The notes beneath the pieces were generated by a model that was not told the origin of the DNA, made no database searches, and saw only the letters and a list, made by a program, of their open reading frames with translations. This document shows, piece by piece, positions 46,405 through 57,392 of a DNA stretch of 64,000 nucleotides (position 1 is the first letter of the stretch; the number at the start of each line of letters is the position of its first letter). The translations under genes were made by a program, and so were the position numbers. Source of the stretch: Coleophoma eucalyptorum (Eukaryota > Ascomycota > Leotiomycetes > Helotiales > Dermateaceae); contig JALRME010000012.1 in NCBI GenBank assembly GCA_026120035.1, positions 1,054,001-1,118,000 on the forward strand, given 5' to 3'.

Positions 46405-47367
46405 GTTAATTAGCAAGACTTAGGTATGGATCTTTCCCTAGTCCAAAGGGTATTTGATAGCCTATACCTATAGCTCTAGTACCTAATCCTACCAAACTCT
46501 AAACTATTTAATTGTACTACAAGAAGGATAGAATAGAAGTGTATAAACCTATAGATATAGTGTACATACAATTATAGAATAGACACCTAGAATCAATCGA
46601 ACATAGCTTGTCTCGTTAAAGGAGCTATACCCGAGTATTACTATAAAGAAATGGATAGATTCAAAGACTGAATATAGATAGAGTACTCTCGCTCGAACCC
46701 GAATGAAATTCGTGGTTTACCCAGTTCGCCTTCCCTATATTCATATGAAACCTCTTTGACTATAATCGAATACTACGGCAAAGAGATTAGACTAATCGAG
46801 TATAAGATATTTGAAATGTAGAAAGAAACAGGTACTCTAGTGTTCTGATCGGATCGCAGAAGGCTAACTTCTTAGGAAGTGATCTTCTTTGCGACTAGGG
46901 ATGTGTATATCCATAAGTCGATCTCGTACTAAGAACATCTATTAGATAAGGCGGTAAATTTCGTGTTAATTCAAGGTGGCAAGGGCTCCTATTACCAAAT
47001 ATCAAGCTCGCTGGACCCTAAGTGGGGAAAACCATAGAATATCGTAAGGTGAACTTACAGACTTCCTAGATTCCTCGTTTTGTGGTTTCTGGGTATCAAC
47101 AAGTACCCTCTTTTCCCTAACAGGTGGAATAAAGGTTGGTTAAGGGGTAAACTGGTGGATAATCTTAGGTCGTCGCTAAAGCTATACTCAACTCTACAAG
47201 CCCAATATTGTCCCTGCTATTACTGTGTATTTTGACTACACACCACTTCAAACCCCACCACAATATTAAAGTAGAATAGTAGAAGATAGCGTAATTCTCA
47301 TAGTATGAAGGAGGGAACATAGTCCGGAGCTAGACGAGTAACACCAAACAAAATAAGAAGAAGTAGT
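46405..47367. other. AT-rich decayed DNA downstream of the prenyltransferase
   Basis: Nearly 1 kb with dense stops in all frames and TA-rich composition, consistent with RIP-decayed repeat sequence. No ends or domains could be recognised. Confidence 0.45.
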
Positions 47368-47655
47368 TGTAACGACACAGGTGAATCAAAGGCAGGATAG
47401 AGGTGTTTGGGAGCACAATAACCTTATATTGATCCGAATCTTATAGGTCTGGTACGAAGGACACAAAAAATATAAGAAGGAAAAGAGAAGAAAAAATCTA
47501 AGTTCCATAACAAGTTCCCTTTACATGCTTCCCAGGTCCGAAACCCCTCCGACTCTGCTCATACTCGCTTATGCAAACTGTCCTGTGGTCACGTGACATA
47601 TGTCCAATGTCCTGTATTATCCAATTGTTCAGTCTGGGTAGGTTAGGTTCTTACA
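47368..47655 (-). repeat. LTR-like repeat family A, copy 2 (inverted)
   Basis: On the minus strand this 288-bp copy runs TGTAAGAACCTAACC...GTCGTTACA, with 5'-TGTA and TACA-3' ends as in LTRs. It matches copies 1 and 3, including gagcagagtcggaggggttt and ggttattgtgctcccaaaca. Flanks TTCTA and ACTAC do not form a duplication. With copy 1 it brackets the synthetase, reductase and prenyltransferase genes in opposite orientation. Confidence 0.75.
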
Positions 47656-48295
47656 TAGAACTCCTTTTCTTACTCCTGAAGGCGTTAATTTTTGGCCTAT
47701 AGGAATTAAGTCTCCTCAAGAAGAGCCATCTAGTAGGAGGTAAGGTCCTTTGAAGCCTTCGTATCGGCTACCAATAGGAATATATCTAGCGCTACTACGG
47801 TAGCCCGGACCTCTCCTTCCTTCTTATATACCTAAAGAGCCATGAACTCTTCCTCTACGAACCAAGGTAGCTATTGAGTATAAGCTAAGTCGAAGGGGTT
47901 TCGAGATTAGAAAGAAGAACTTACTAGAACGTACGTAGCATTCTACTGTACACAATAGGTATATCATAATTATAGTCCCTATAGACCTTCATACGGTATA
48001 GGCACTATATATAGTAGACTCAGTAGACACCCGGGAGGGTACTGACGGGAATAGGGATAGGCATAGTACTATACTTATGATCAGCGAGACCGAAACCCCT
48101 ACGAAAACCCCTCGACTATAAACCTACGTTGCTTGATTGATTGATTGATTGTCTATATAAGTTAGTACCTAAACAACAAGCCTAGAGGCATACGTACGAT
48201 TTATGATTTTCAGGAAGCCAAAGAAAGAAAGAGAGAAAGCTAGGAAGAAATTTCTTGGCCTACATCTATCTACTGCTATTGTTTAAAATCGATAA
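47656..48295. other. Repeat-rich AT DNA
   Basis: No gene; short tandem ttgattgattgattg near 48133. Dense stops suggest decayed repeat DNA. Confidence 0.4.
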
Positions 48296-48620
48296 TACTG
48301 TTGGAATATCGATATATCTACCACCTGCACGCGAGGTAACATCGTTATACCTCATGTAGGTATTGGTATATCGCTACTCCACCTAAAGGTGTATAGAGTT
48401 GGAATATCGCTATACTACTTGCTTGTTCCCGTGTTTGCGCTCAGGCGCAAACACTACATATGACTGTATTACTACGGAGGTCGAATCGATACCCAGAAGG
48501 GGTATTTATAAGACCTCTACCACACTCACTTAGAAGAATCATCTATGTTTTTACCTTACCATTTTGACCTGTCTATTACAGCTACAGTTGAAATAAGAGG
48601 TATACAGATCAACCAACAAA
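48296..48620 (+). repeat. Copia-LTR-like sequence, family B (rearranged)
   Basis: Starts tgttggaatatcgatatatc; the TTGGAATATCG motif recurs at about 48390. The end (cacttagaagaatcatcta, then tacagttgaaataag) matches 53164-53260 by eye. It is likely a decayed or nested LTR; ends approximate. Confidence 0.4.
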
Positions 48621-48759
48621 TACTAAGACTCTTAGTATTATCCTTCATATCAATAGAAATTAATAATACCAAGTAGGATTTCTTTATTCCATCCTAAAAA
48701 CCTACCGTATCGCCTCCAACACTATTTGAGGACAAACAGTCACGAAAGAAGGAGGGTAA

Positions 48760-49046
48760 TATAAGAACCTAACCTGGCTAGACTGAATAATTAGATAATC
48801 CAAGACATTGGACATATGTTACGTGACCCTAGGACAGTATGCATAAGCGAGTATGAGTAGAGTCGGAGGGGTTTCGGACCTAGGAAGCATATAAGAGGGA
48901 TATGTCAGGGAAATTGGTTTCTTTCCTCTCTTCTCTTTTTATCTTTTTTGTGTCCTTCGTACGAGACCTATAAGATTCAGTCAATATAAGGTTATTGTGC
49001 TCCCAAACACCTCTATCCTGCCATTGATCAAACCTGTGTCCATACA
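48760..49046 (+). repeat. LTR-like repeat family A, copy 3
   Basis: This 287-bp copy begins TATAAGAACCTAACC (G-to-A change at base 2 of the TG end, a RIP-type change) and ends GTGTCCATACA. It forms an inverted pair with copy 2, 1.1 kb away. Confidence 0.75.
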
Positions 49047-50144
49047 CCAATGGCCTATGCTCCTCCTTGCTGGCTCATACGAAACCCACCTGGTTGACAA
49101 AGGCGCCTTTCAAGAACTCGATACCGTTTCTTTGCTTAAGCCTCATACAAAATGTACTATTCGATCTTCTTTGGAAAATATTTCTTAGTCGGTTTCAAAC
49201 GCTTACCATGTCTCTTGGTATGGTCGTGGTATAGGTTTTGTAGACCTTCCTACCAATATTATTCGAGGCAGCCAGCGAATTGAGCAGATTCCAGTACGTG
49301 TTATCCCCGATATGAAATGTATAGCAGCTTCTCCGGAATTATTAAGTGGGTTATGATGACAGCTCAGCACTGTTGGTCATGGATAGTTTGATAGCGATTT
49401 TCCTTGGGGAATATAATCCATTTTGGGGTATAGGTGGCACTAGAAACATAAATCCAAGCCAATAAATTAATGACCGTCAAAGCTGATTAGATTATGAGGA
49501 TCCAAATAGATCTAAGACATATCTTTTCTCGTGTTTGTATCTAATTAAGTTCGTAACACTTCGTATTATAAAGTAATTTAAACCTCTCTTTCCTTAGTTG
49601 TGAGACTTAGAGTGCTAAATAACTCTATTAATTATACCTCATTTTGACACCAAAACCTATATATACACCTATTTGATCCTACTAGGGAGGAGGCTGAATT
49701 ACATAGTTTTAAACATGAACTGCGCAGTCTTACAATTATGTTAGCAAAGGGTTCAAGAATAAATATAAGTTAGAAAGCTATTAAGATACAAGGCAGGTCT
49801 TTTGCTATAATTAATAAAAGAAAGGGTGTTACTTCTATTCTCTGGAATTCCGACTTTAGGCCACCAAATGCAATGATGTAAATAGTTCTAGAAGCATGCG
49901 TAGATAGCCTAAGCGAGCGGTTGAGGCTATATAAAAACACCGAGTTAGTCTGCCGAATTAAGTAGCCAAAACTGACGTTGTTGACTTATTATATTATTTT
50001 ATAGTCTTATTTTTATAGTTTTTGCATAAGTCAAAACTTGATTTGGTAAACCTAAAATCATCACTCTAGCTCCTGATCTTAGATTAAGTTTTTAGACTAA
50101 AAACAATGTATTTTATAGTCTAAATGCCATAGATATTCTGAGAT
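49047..50144. other. Spacer with a short possible coding relic
   Basis: Just after repeat copy 3, one frame reads through [20 protein letters not shown] and, past a TAG near 49187, VSNAYHVSWYGRGIGFVDLP. This looks like a decayed gene piece, not identified. The rest is AT-rich 3' flank of the flavin enzyme. Confidence 0.35.
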
Positions 50145-51425
50145 CTATTGTTTGCTCTCCACCTTAGGGTAGGGCGCCCAAGTGTACTGATTAGGCAGCT
50201 TTATTTCAACCCCCAGTCTTGCAGCAGTTTTTAAAACCCACTCCGGTTCCCTTAAGAACTGCCTCCCAACCAACACTACATCTGCCTTTGCTAATGTTCC
50301 CTGCTCGTCCAGGATTTCAATTGTGCCAGGAGCTTCATCTAAAATGTCCTTTGCCTGCTCAGCCTCCGTGATCGTTCCAACAGCTCCAATAAGAAGGTTC
50401 TTAACGCCGGCTTTGTGAAGCTCTGCTCTAATCCTGCCTGCGATTCCAACCTGGAAACCGTTAAACGGGGTGATCTTCTGTTTCTCGTTGTTTCCTCCAG
50501 AGCTGACGTCTAGGAAATCAACTCCTAGTCCAGGTAACATTTTTGCCAGCCGAATAGTCTGTTCCACATCCCAGCTTTCATTGGCCTGCTCTTCCATCCA
50601 CTCGGTTGCACTAACTCTTACCAACAATGGCATGCCGCTGGGTATAACGCCCCGAATCGCCTCAATGACCTCTACTAGCAACCTGGTTCGGTTCTCAAAA
50701 CCCCCACCGTATTTGTCAACTCGGCGATTGCTGATAGGACTCAAGAAACTACACAGCAGGTACCCATGTGCAGCATGGATTTCAATGACATCGATTCCAG
50801 CTTGCACGGCCCGCTTCGCACTGTCCCGGAAGGCATCGACAGAGTCGCGAATCTCTTGCTCGGACATCTCCCTTGGCATGCCCTCTGCTTCGCTCCATTG
50901 AATTGCACTTGGACCCATAATATCATCCTCCCATCCACCGGCATCTTTACGGGCCAAAGCCTTCTCTCCCCTCTTCACCAGCCATGGTGCCAAGGTACTA
51001 GCTTTGCGCCCAGCATGTCCTAGCTGGACGCCGATTTTCTGTCCCTGGCTGTGAACTAAGTCGGCTACGCGCTTAAGGGGCGCGATTTGAGAGTCCTCCC
51101 AGAGCCCTAAATCTTCGGGAGAAATTCGACCGTTAGCAAGGACAGCTGTAGACTCCATAATGGTAAGGCCGGCGCCGCGAAAAGCTAGGCCACCCACATG
51201 CATCACGTGGAAATCCGTCGCATTCCCATCCTGCCCCGAGTACATGCACATTGGGGCGACCCATGCACGGTTTTGAAATGTCATGGAGCGGATTTTAAGA
51301 GGCTTAAATAGGTTTGGGACATTTTCCTGGTCCTTTAATATAGCGGTTCCCGCAGGAGGGTCTTGGTAAGGAGTGAAGTAAGGTGCATTAGGCGCAGGTT
51401 CATTTCTAAGAGAGATAGAGCCCAT
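50145..51425 (-). CDS. Old yellow enzyme family FMN-dependent ene-reductase/NADH:flavin oxidoreductase (YqjM-like)
   Basis: Intronless 426-aa cytosolic TIM-barrel flavoprotein. NLFKPLKIRSMTFQNRAWVA opens the domain; VAPMCMYSG places the redox-tuning Cys typical of the YqjM-like class at about residue 60. VQLGHAGRKAST (134-145) and VIEIHAAHGYLLCSFLSP (HxxH substrate-binding pair at 217/220) follow, then FENRTRLLVEV and LLVRVSATEWM. The usual SPxSNxRxDxYGG motif appears as SPISNRRVDKYGG. It uses NAD(P)H to reduce activated C=C bonds. The last residues (LPNQYTWAPYPK) match the family end. The gene is about 3.7 kb beyond the prenyltransferase with repeats between, so membership of the same pathway is only possible. 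Promoter lies toward 51.6 kb. Confidence 0.93.
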   Translation of the reverse strand: MGSISLRNEPAPNAPYFTPYQDPPAGTAILKDQENVPNLFKPLKIRSMTFQNRAWVAPMCMYSGQDGNATDFHVMHVGGLAFRGAGLTIMESTAVLANGRISPEDLGLWEDSQIAPLKRVADLVHSQGQKIGVQLGHAGRKASTLAPWLVKRGEKALARKDAGGWEDDIMGPSAIQWSEAEGMPREMSEQEIRDSVDAFRDSAKRAVQAGIDVIEIHAAHGYLLCSFLSPISNRRVDKYGGGFENRTRLLVEVIEAIRGVIPSGMPLLVRVSATEWMEEQANESWDVEQTIRLAKMLPGLGVDFLDVSSGGNNEKQKITPFNGFQVGIAGRIRAELHKAGVKNLLIGAVGTITEAEQAKDILDEAPGTIEILDEQGTLAKADVVLVGRQFLREPEWVLKTAARLGVEIKLPNQYTWAPYPKVESKQ

Positions 51426-51649
51426 GATGAATTCGCCAGGAATAAGAAAAGTGGTAGCAGTGTGAAGAAATTGAGAGGAGATAGGTAGAGATTACTTAAA
51501 GCCGGCTCTGATGAAACATAGGCGGCATCGAGATGTTATACAACATCTTTACTTGTATAAATACCACAAGAAACCCACGCCCTGTCTACTCGCGCATGAT
51601 GATTCCCTGTGTTGGATTCGTCGAAACCCCTAGTAGCGAAAGAGAGGGC

Positions 51650-52050
51650 AGGGGTTTATTTATCCCAACTATGCTGTAGAACTGAATCTATGCGACATTG
51701 CGCCAGATTCAACGTTGTCTAAAGTGGATTTCTAAGCAGCATTTATTTCTAAGCAGCATCTATTTCTAAGCAGAATTTATAAGCAATATTACGAAACAGT
51801 ACCACATATTACCCACTTAAAGTAAGCGGGTATCTGAACCTATATCTGTTGGAATGTCACTCTTAGGTCAATCAGTGGGTCTTGTCACGTGAATATATCG
51901 TTCTTAGCAATTGGAGGTATATACATACATTACAGTTGAGATAAATCAACCCTTACCCTGCCTAGTGTGTTTCTGAGTGGTTTTAGCACTTTCCGCTTTA
52001 CAGCCAACCGGTCTATATATTATCTGGGCTGCCGCTTTAATTTGCTGTAC
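51650..52050 (+). repeat. Copia-LTR-like repeat, family B, direct copy 1
   Basis: Begins aggggtttatttatcccaac and, about 190 bp on, has tgttggaatgtcactcttag; ends past tacagttgagataaatcaac. The same order of blocks recurs at 52888-53275, offset by 1.24 kb. Ends approximate. Confidence 0.5.
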
Positions 52051-52887
52051 GGTAAGTATTACAATATGTTGAAGGTTCGTGGATCGATTATGAGGTAATT
52101 TACATGTGACTTTTGAGAACAATTGGTGATGGCCTTGATTGAATTGAATTGAACTGAAGAGCCCTCTCAGAGGTAGAAAGTAAGCGTATTTATGCTAGTA
52201 ATTAATGCAGTAATGCAAGAAAAAAGGGTAAGTGAAATGAAGCTATTCAGATGAAACAAAGTCAATATATTTGGTGATTCTGCCCACAGGTCACGTGTAC
52301 TGAGCCAGGTCAATACCTCTGTAGGTCAACACGATATTAGGACTTGATAATAGCTATTACTATAGTATTCTAACCACTAAAGTACCGTAAAGAATAGTCT
52401 TACAGAGCAACTGGATCAGGGCTTAAACAGTATACTTTTAAGTTAGATAGCTAAAGGATAATATTGTATTATAGCTAAACCTACGGGTAAGGCAGGCTAC
52501 TTATACTATTATATATCGAGCTACACCTCAAAAGACGAGGTTAAGTCGACGTCCTCTGCTTAGTCCGGCTAAACGAAACTAGCTTACTGATTTGGTCTAT
52601 ATATCAAATAAGAATAGAATTCTGAATTAGGATTGCTCTATGTACGCTATACAGACTAGGGTCAAGGGATTCTCACGACGGACTGCTCAAGCCAATCCAC
52701 TTTTAGTAGATAAGCACTGTCAAGTCTAACTCTAATAGGCCCTTGAGTATATTAACTAGTCTCAGGATTAATAGTTGCATATTCTTTAGACAAACGAGTC
52801 CTAGATTAAGCCTGGTAGTTGTAAGTAAAGCGATATACGAATATGTAGTAGAGTCAAGTTATAGTGGCGTAGGTGGAGCGACAGGGT
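52051..52887. other. Stop-dense AT-rich interior between two family B copies
   Basis: About 840 bp with no open frame over 60 codons; probably a decayed retroelement interior. No reverse-transcriptase or integrase motif could be recognised. Confidence 0.4.
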
Positions 52888-53275
52888 AGGGATTTATTTA
52901 TCCCAACTGTGATGTATACCTCTATTGCACTCTCTTATAACATCTATTTACTATACTTAGGAAACCCAATTGATATATTGTCGATCTTACGTTGTAACCT
53001 CTATAAACCAACATACTTAGTCTCATAGTAACTTATAGTGGAATAACAAAGTAGCCTGTTTATATAGTCTCCTAACTTTCTGCTGGAATATCGTTATTAA
53101 GTCATCAAACGACACCAGGACACTCGTTTATAATCACGTGGTATTGATACCCCCCCCCCCACCACCCCAAGCACATTTCACTTAGAAGAATCATCTACAT
53201 TATCACACCACATTTAACCTATACATTACAGTTGAAACTAGATGTTACTAAAACTTTCCGTTTTAGAAAATAAGA
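52888..53275 (+). repeat. Copia-LTR-like repeat, family B, direct copy 2
   Basis: Starts agggatttatttatcccaac, then tgctggaatatcgttattaa, and ends near acattacagttgaaactag. A run of ten or more C (53150-53160) interrupts it. Parallel in structure to 51650-52050. Confidence 0.5.
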
Positions 53276-53425
53276 CTAATTATTGTTCCAAATCTCCTTT
53301 TTTATTATTTTATCATTCTCTACATATTCATTGAGACCTTATAAGATTTAACCTCACCCCCCGCACAACTAGAAGCACCGCAGTCCAGTATATCTTCTCG
53401 ACTGCAATCTGACAAAAGACTGAAA

Positions 53426-55273
53426 ATGCTACCCATCGACACATCGACCGGTGCCACTGACGGGGTTCAGAGCACTACAAATTATGTTGCATACCGAGAC
53501 CCCAAAGCATTAAATCAGCCCCGAATTGGATCACTGGACTTGCAGACTTCACAGACATAGCCCTTAGCGTTTCAATCCGGGGCCCCTATATCCGATTTAT
53601 ATTTGGTTATCGAAATCGGTGATGATCAAATCAAAGCTCATGGAGAACGATTCCCTCTCTCTTCTGTGGAGCTGCTTCCACCAATCTATGGAAGGGATGT
53701 TCTTGCAGTAGGCAAGAATTACTATACTCATGCAAAAGAATTCAAATCCTCTGGATACGATTCATCTGATAAGGTGGATATACCAAGTGTAAGTCACATT
53801 ATCACCACTTTAGCGGTGTACAGAATCATTGACCAACCTCATAGCACCCGGTGATCTTTACCAAGCGAGCAACAAGCATTATTCCAAGCGGTAAGCCTAT
53901 CTTTCCCTATCCTGGCTTCACTGAAAGCCCCGATTACGAGGGGAAAAATTAGTGTTATTATTAGGAAATCTGGTTTCTAGATTAGCGAAGCTGAAGCGAT
54001 GGATTATATCTAGGGCTATACCATTATCAACGATATAACTACGCGGGAACGATAGTGCGATCACAAACAATTCTATATTGGGAAGTCGTCCGATACGTTC
54101 TATCCTATAGGGCCAATAGCTACTCCTACGAGTAAACTACCTAAAAATTTGTAAATTCAGACTAGAGTGAATAGAAAAGAGAGGCAAAGCGCTATTATTA
54201 ACGACTTGATTTTCTCTATACCGTTTCTTATCAAAATATTATCAGAAGGTCAAACAATACTTCCAGGAGACGTTATTGCTACTAGAACTCCAGCGGGCGT
54301 TGGAATCAGAAAGAAGACCCCGGTGTTTCTTAAACCAGGCGATATTGTTGAAATCTCTATCACTAGTTTGGGCACTCTAAAGAATCAGATTGTAGGAACT
54401 TCGGCACAGAATCATACAACACCCTTGCAAGAAACCCATATACCGAAAAGCAACCTCAACAAGATATATGGTGGAGTTTGCCTTACGTCTGTCAATAATA
54501 AAGTGTTGTATACCCGTCAAATAGGAGCTACTAACCAAAATCCAATCATTATCTTTATTCATGGGCCTAAGAGATCTTCCGAGTATCTTAGTCCCTTGAT
54601 CTCTACGCTATCACTAGCGAGTACCTACTCCATTCTTCTTCTGGATCTAGAAGGATATAGTCTTTTACCAACATCGGCAGTATCGACCATATCTATCTCT
54701 TCCTATGCAGATGATATCGCGGCTCTTGCTAAACTAAGTAAGGTCACCGGTGCTATAGTGGTTACCTATAGTATAGGCTGTCTGGTTGTCTGTAAGCTGG
54801 TAACTTAGCATCCTGAGCTTGTGTCTAAACTGATTCTACTAGGGCCACCTCCCTCTCCAGTCCCAGAAGCCGGCCGCACAGGATCTATAGCTCGGGCAGC
54901 AGCCGTAAGACGTTCTGGTATGGCTGGCGTTATAGATGCTGTTATCTCTGCAGGTACTTCTTCCAAATCTAAAAGCAAGAATCCTATTGCTATCGCAGCA
55001 ATTCGCATGAGTCTTTTGGGACAAGATCCGGAGGGCTATACAAAGGGATGTACTGCCCTTGCTAGGTATTCCAACGCTCTGTCTTTACAACAGATCAAGG
55101 CGCCAACTTTGATTGTCACCGGCGATGAAGACAAGGTTTCTCCACCCTCTATTTGTGAAAAAATAGCCAGTGAAATAGAACACGCGAAGTTAGAAGTCCT
55201 GCCTGCGGTTGGACACTGGCATGTATTTGAGGACACCAAAGGAGTCGCTACCGTAGTAGAAAAATTTCTGTAA
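53426..55273 (+). pseudogene. Fumarylacetoacetate-hydrolase / alpha-beta-hydrolase fusion pseudogene with RIP-type stops
   Basis: From ATG 53426 one frame with one intron (about 53789-53846) encodes two domains. The first is FAH-like: PPIYGRDVLAVGKNYYTHAK, VIFTKRATSIIPSG, FPYPGFTESPDYEGKISVII, GYTIINDIT and PGDVIATRTPAGVG. The second is an alpha/beta hydrolase: NPIIIFIHGP, SILLLDLEGY, VVTYSIGCLVV (nucleophile Ser region), PTLIVTGDEDKVSPP (Asp) and LPAVGHWHVFED (His). Six in-frame stops occur at 53558, 53978, 54011, 54053, 54152 and 54806. At 54011 a Trp and at the other five a Gln is expected or fits, all explicable by C-to-T on one strand. The coding order is otherwise intact, so the death is recent and RIP-like. 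Family: bifunctional fungal FAH/hydrolase proteins. Confidence 0.85.
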
Positions 55274-55944
55274 GCTATTATAGTCGTACTTGCTCAATGG
55301 AGATATGGCTTATTATGTTGGCTACAACTTATCCATACACTCTTGCCAACTTTTAACGGCAGAATAATGTTGCATGGAAAGTGATAAAATACGATATAGC
55401 TACATCCAGCCTGTTAATAGCTGGTTATCTAGCCATTTTCATCCCATATTTAAGTACTCAGTAGATTTGTTATAAAATACACCCATTTTACCACTATTTA
55501 ACCATATTGGTTAATCTCATAAAGGTACCTGTAATACACGCACTATTTATATCAGGTGACTAGCGACTGCTACCTTAAAGTGGGGATTCGCCCCCTCTCC
55601 AGACCTCAAACCTTGCCAGCTCCCATTAGCCAAAAAGTGGTGTCCTTACTCACAGTATCCATATCCACAGATATCAGTTCATGTCTTGTTAAATGGGGGA
55701 GTTCTTATGAATTCGATGGTCTTATAGCAAAGGAGGAGCTTAAGAGTTATGCCACTTTTTACTCTGATAACGTTGCACCTTCCTAAAGCGGAAGGAGGTT
55801 TCGAGGCAGTGCAAGATTCTTTAGACAAGTTTCGGGTACGGCAGGTGTCAGACCACAAGTGATAAGCATCTCCCAGCTCAACTCAAAGTGAACTTAATCT
55901 TCTGCTTCAATTCCACTGGTCTGGAACCAGACTCAAAAGTAACA
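55274..55944. other. Spacer and promoter region of the GST gene
   Basis: About 670 bp. The 76-codon frame at 55556-55786 has no recognisable domain. The GST promoter should lie just before 55945. Confidence 0.45.
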
Positions 55945-57017
55945 ATGGCAGACATTACCGGCGAGTCCGAGATCATTTTCTATGACTTGCCTAGCAAAGA
56001 CCCTCCAGCTTGCTGGTCTCTTAATACTTGGAAAAGTAAGTCGCTTTCTGACGTAGCATATACATTCTAATATGAATTTAGCACGACTTGCTCTTAATTT
56101 TAAGGGTTTAGAATACAAAACCCGTATGCGACTTTCTAATTAATATCTAACCAAATCTGATTGCGTTGAAAATTGTATCTCACAACTCAAGTGACCTGTG
56201 TCAAAGAACGAATTACACCCTGTGTAATTACTTGCACCTGCTGTTTCTTCCACCAAGAATGAAAACACCAGAAATACTAACGGTGTCCTTCAAGAATGGG
56301 TCGAATATCCCGACATTGCACCTCTCTTATCATCTCTGTATACTAGATACTCCTCTACTACTCTTGCTGTCGTCAGATCAGCTGATCAAATATCCAGAAA
56401 CACAACGCCAAATGCCAATCCCCGGTCACCACCATATACGCTCCCAGCTGTGCGTTTCCCAAGCGGCGAAACAGTGCAAGACTCCCTTCTTATTGCTGCC
56501 AAGCTTGAAGAGTTGTTCCCAGCGCCCTCCATGAAATTCGATGCCCCTATCATACTAGACATCCAAAGAGCCGTTATGCGCGGTAAGTAATATCGCATTG
56601 CACTCCTCCAATAACTACAACGAAATCCTCAATTCTAACTCTCAATCAGTATTTATCCCGATATTCAGTATCGTGGACCCGAGCAAGAACAAAATCCTAA
56701 ATGAGTCCTCATACACCTACTTCTTGGTCAAAAATGCCAAGGATGAAGCCGAATTCGGTCCGGATCTCGAGGGCGAGGCAGCATGGGAGGCGGGCACGGA
56801 GCCATTGAAGAATTTGGCGAAGATGATTGAAGGCCCGTTCGTGCTTGGCCAGGAGGTCACTTATGCGGACTTTGTACTGGTGGGGTTTTTGAGGCATGCA
56901 TGGAAAGTGGCAGGGCCGGCGGTCTGGGAGAGGATTGTTGGGATTGATGAGAGTGGAAAAGTGAGGGGGGTTTATAAAAGGTTGGAGGACAAGGGGTTGT
57001 TGGAGAGGGGCGATTGA
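55945..57017 (+). CDS. Glutathione S-transferase (UstS-like fungal group)
   Basis: Five exons, 55945-56035, 56082-56123, 56295-56337, 56398-56582 and 56650-57017, give 729 nt (242 aa) in frame. The thioredoxin-like N-terminal domain has SEIIFYDLPSKDPPACWSLN, then TRLALNFKGLEYKTQWVEYP and PPYTLPAVRFPSGETVQDSL (cis-Pro and the VQDS glutathione-binding motif). The helical C-terminal domain has PLKNLAKMIEGPFVLGQEVT and YADFVLVGFLRHAW. The pattern resembles fungal GSTs of the UstS type, which conjugate glutathione to electrophiles in detoxification or secondary metabolism. No signal peptide; cytosolic. Four small introns, one with a GTATAC donor. The third exon is only 43 nt. It directly follows a dead hydrolase but is itself unbroken. 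Confidence 0.88.
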
Positions 57018-57392
57018 GGTTTGATCTTGATATTAGCAGTATTTTTGAAGTAAGAAACCACCATTTCCAATCTGCTATTTTCAACCGCTGAGTCGAGAGT
57101 CGTTCTCCATCTTCGCACTATAACCTATATCATGTGACCAGTTGCGGTGACCTCGAAGTGATGATTTCCCGCACAGAAGGTCTGATCTCCCCCACCTCCA
57201 CAACCCCACACGAGGTCGGGTCACTGTATCCATACTGCCAAGTAACAAGGCCAATGCAAGACCACAATCAAAAAGCCCGTCGCCGCTCGTGTTTGTGACT
57301 GTCGTTGCTATGGATGATACACGAGGCGTACACTGTGGACAGTCCACCTCTTGCCCAGCCTCCTCAGTCAAGGCCCTCCAGTCCTGGCAGCC
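57018..57392. other. Spacer downstream of the GST gene
   Basis: About 375 bp, GC-richer than the repeat DNA. The minus-strand 96-codon frame (57081-57371) has no known motif. Confidence 0.35.

Noticed and set aside
48120..48160. CRISPR-like or satellite array suggested by short repeats
   Set aside because: Only a brief ttga tandem; no regular spaced repeats and the genome is eukaryotic.
47656..48759. Full LTR retrotransposon between repeat copies 2 and 3
   Set aside because: The two copies are inverted, not direct, and no reverse-transcriptase, integrase or gag motif could be seen between them.
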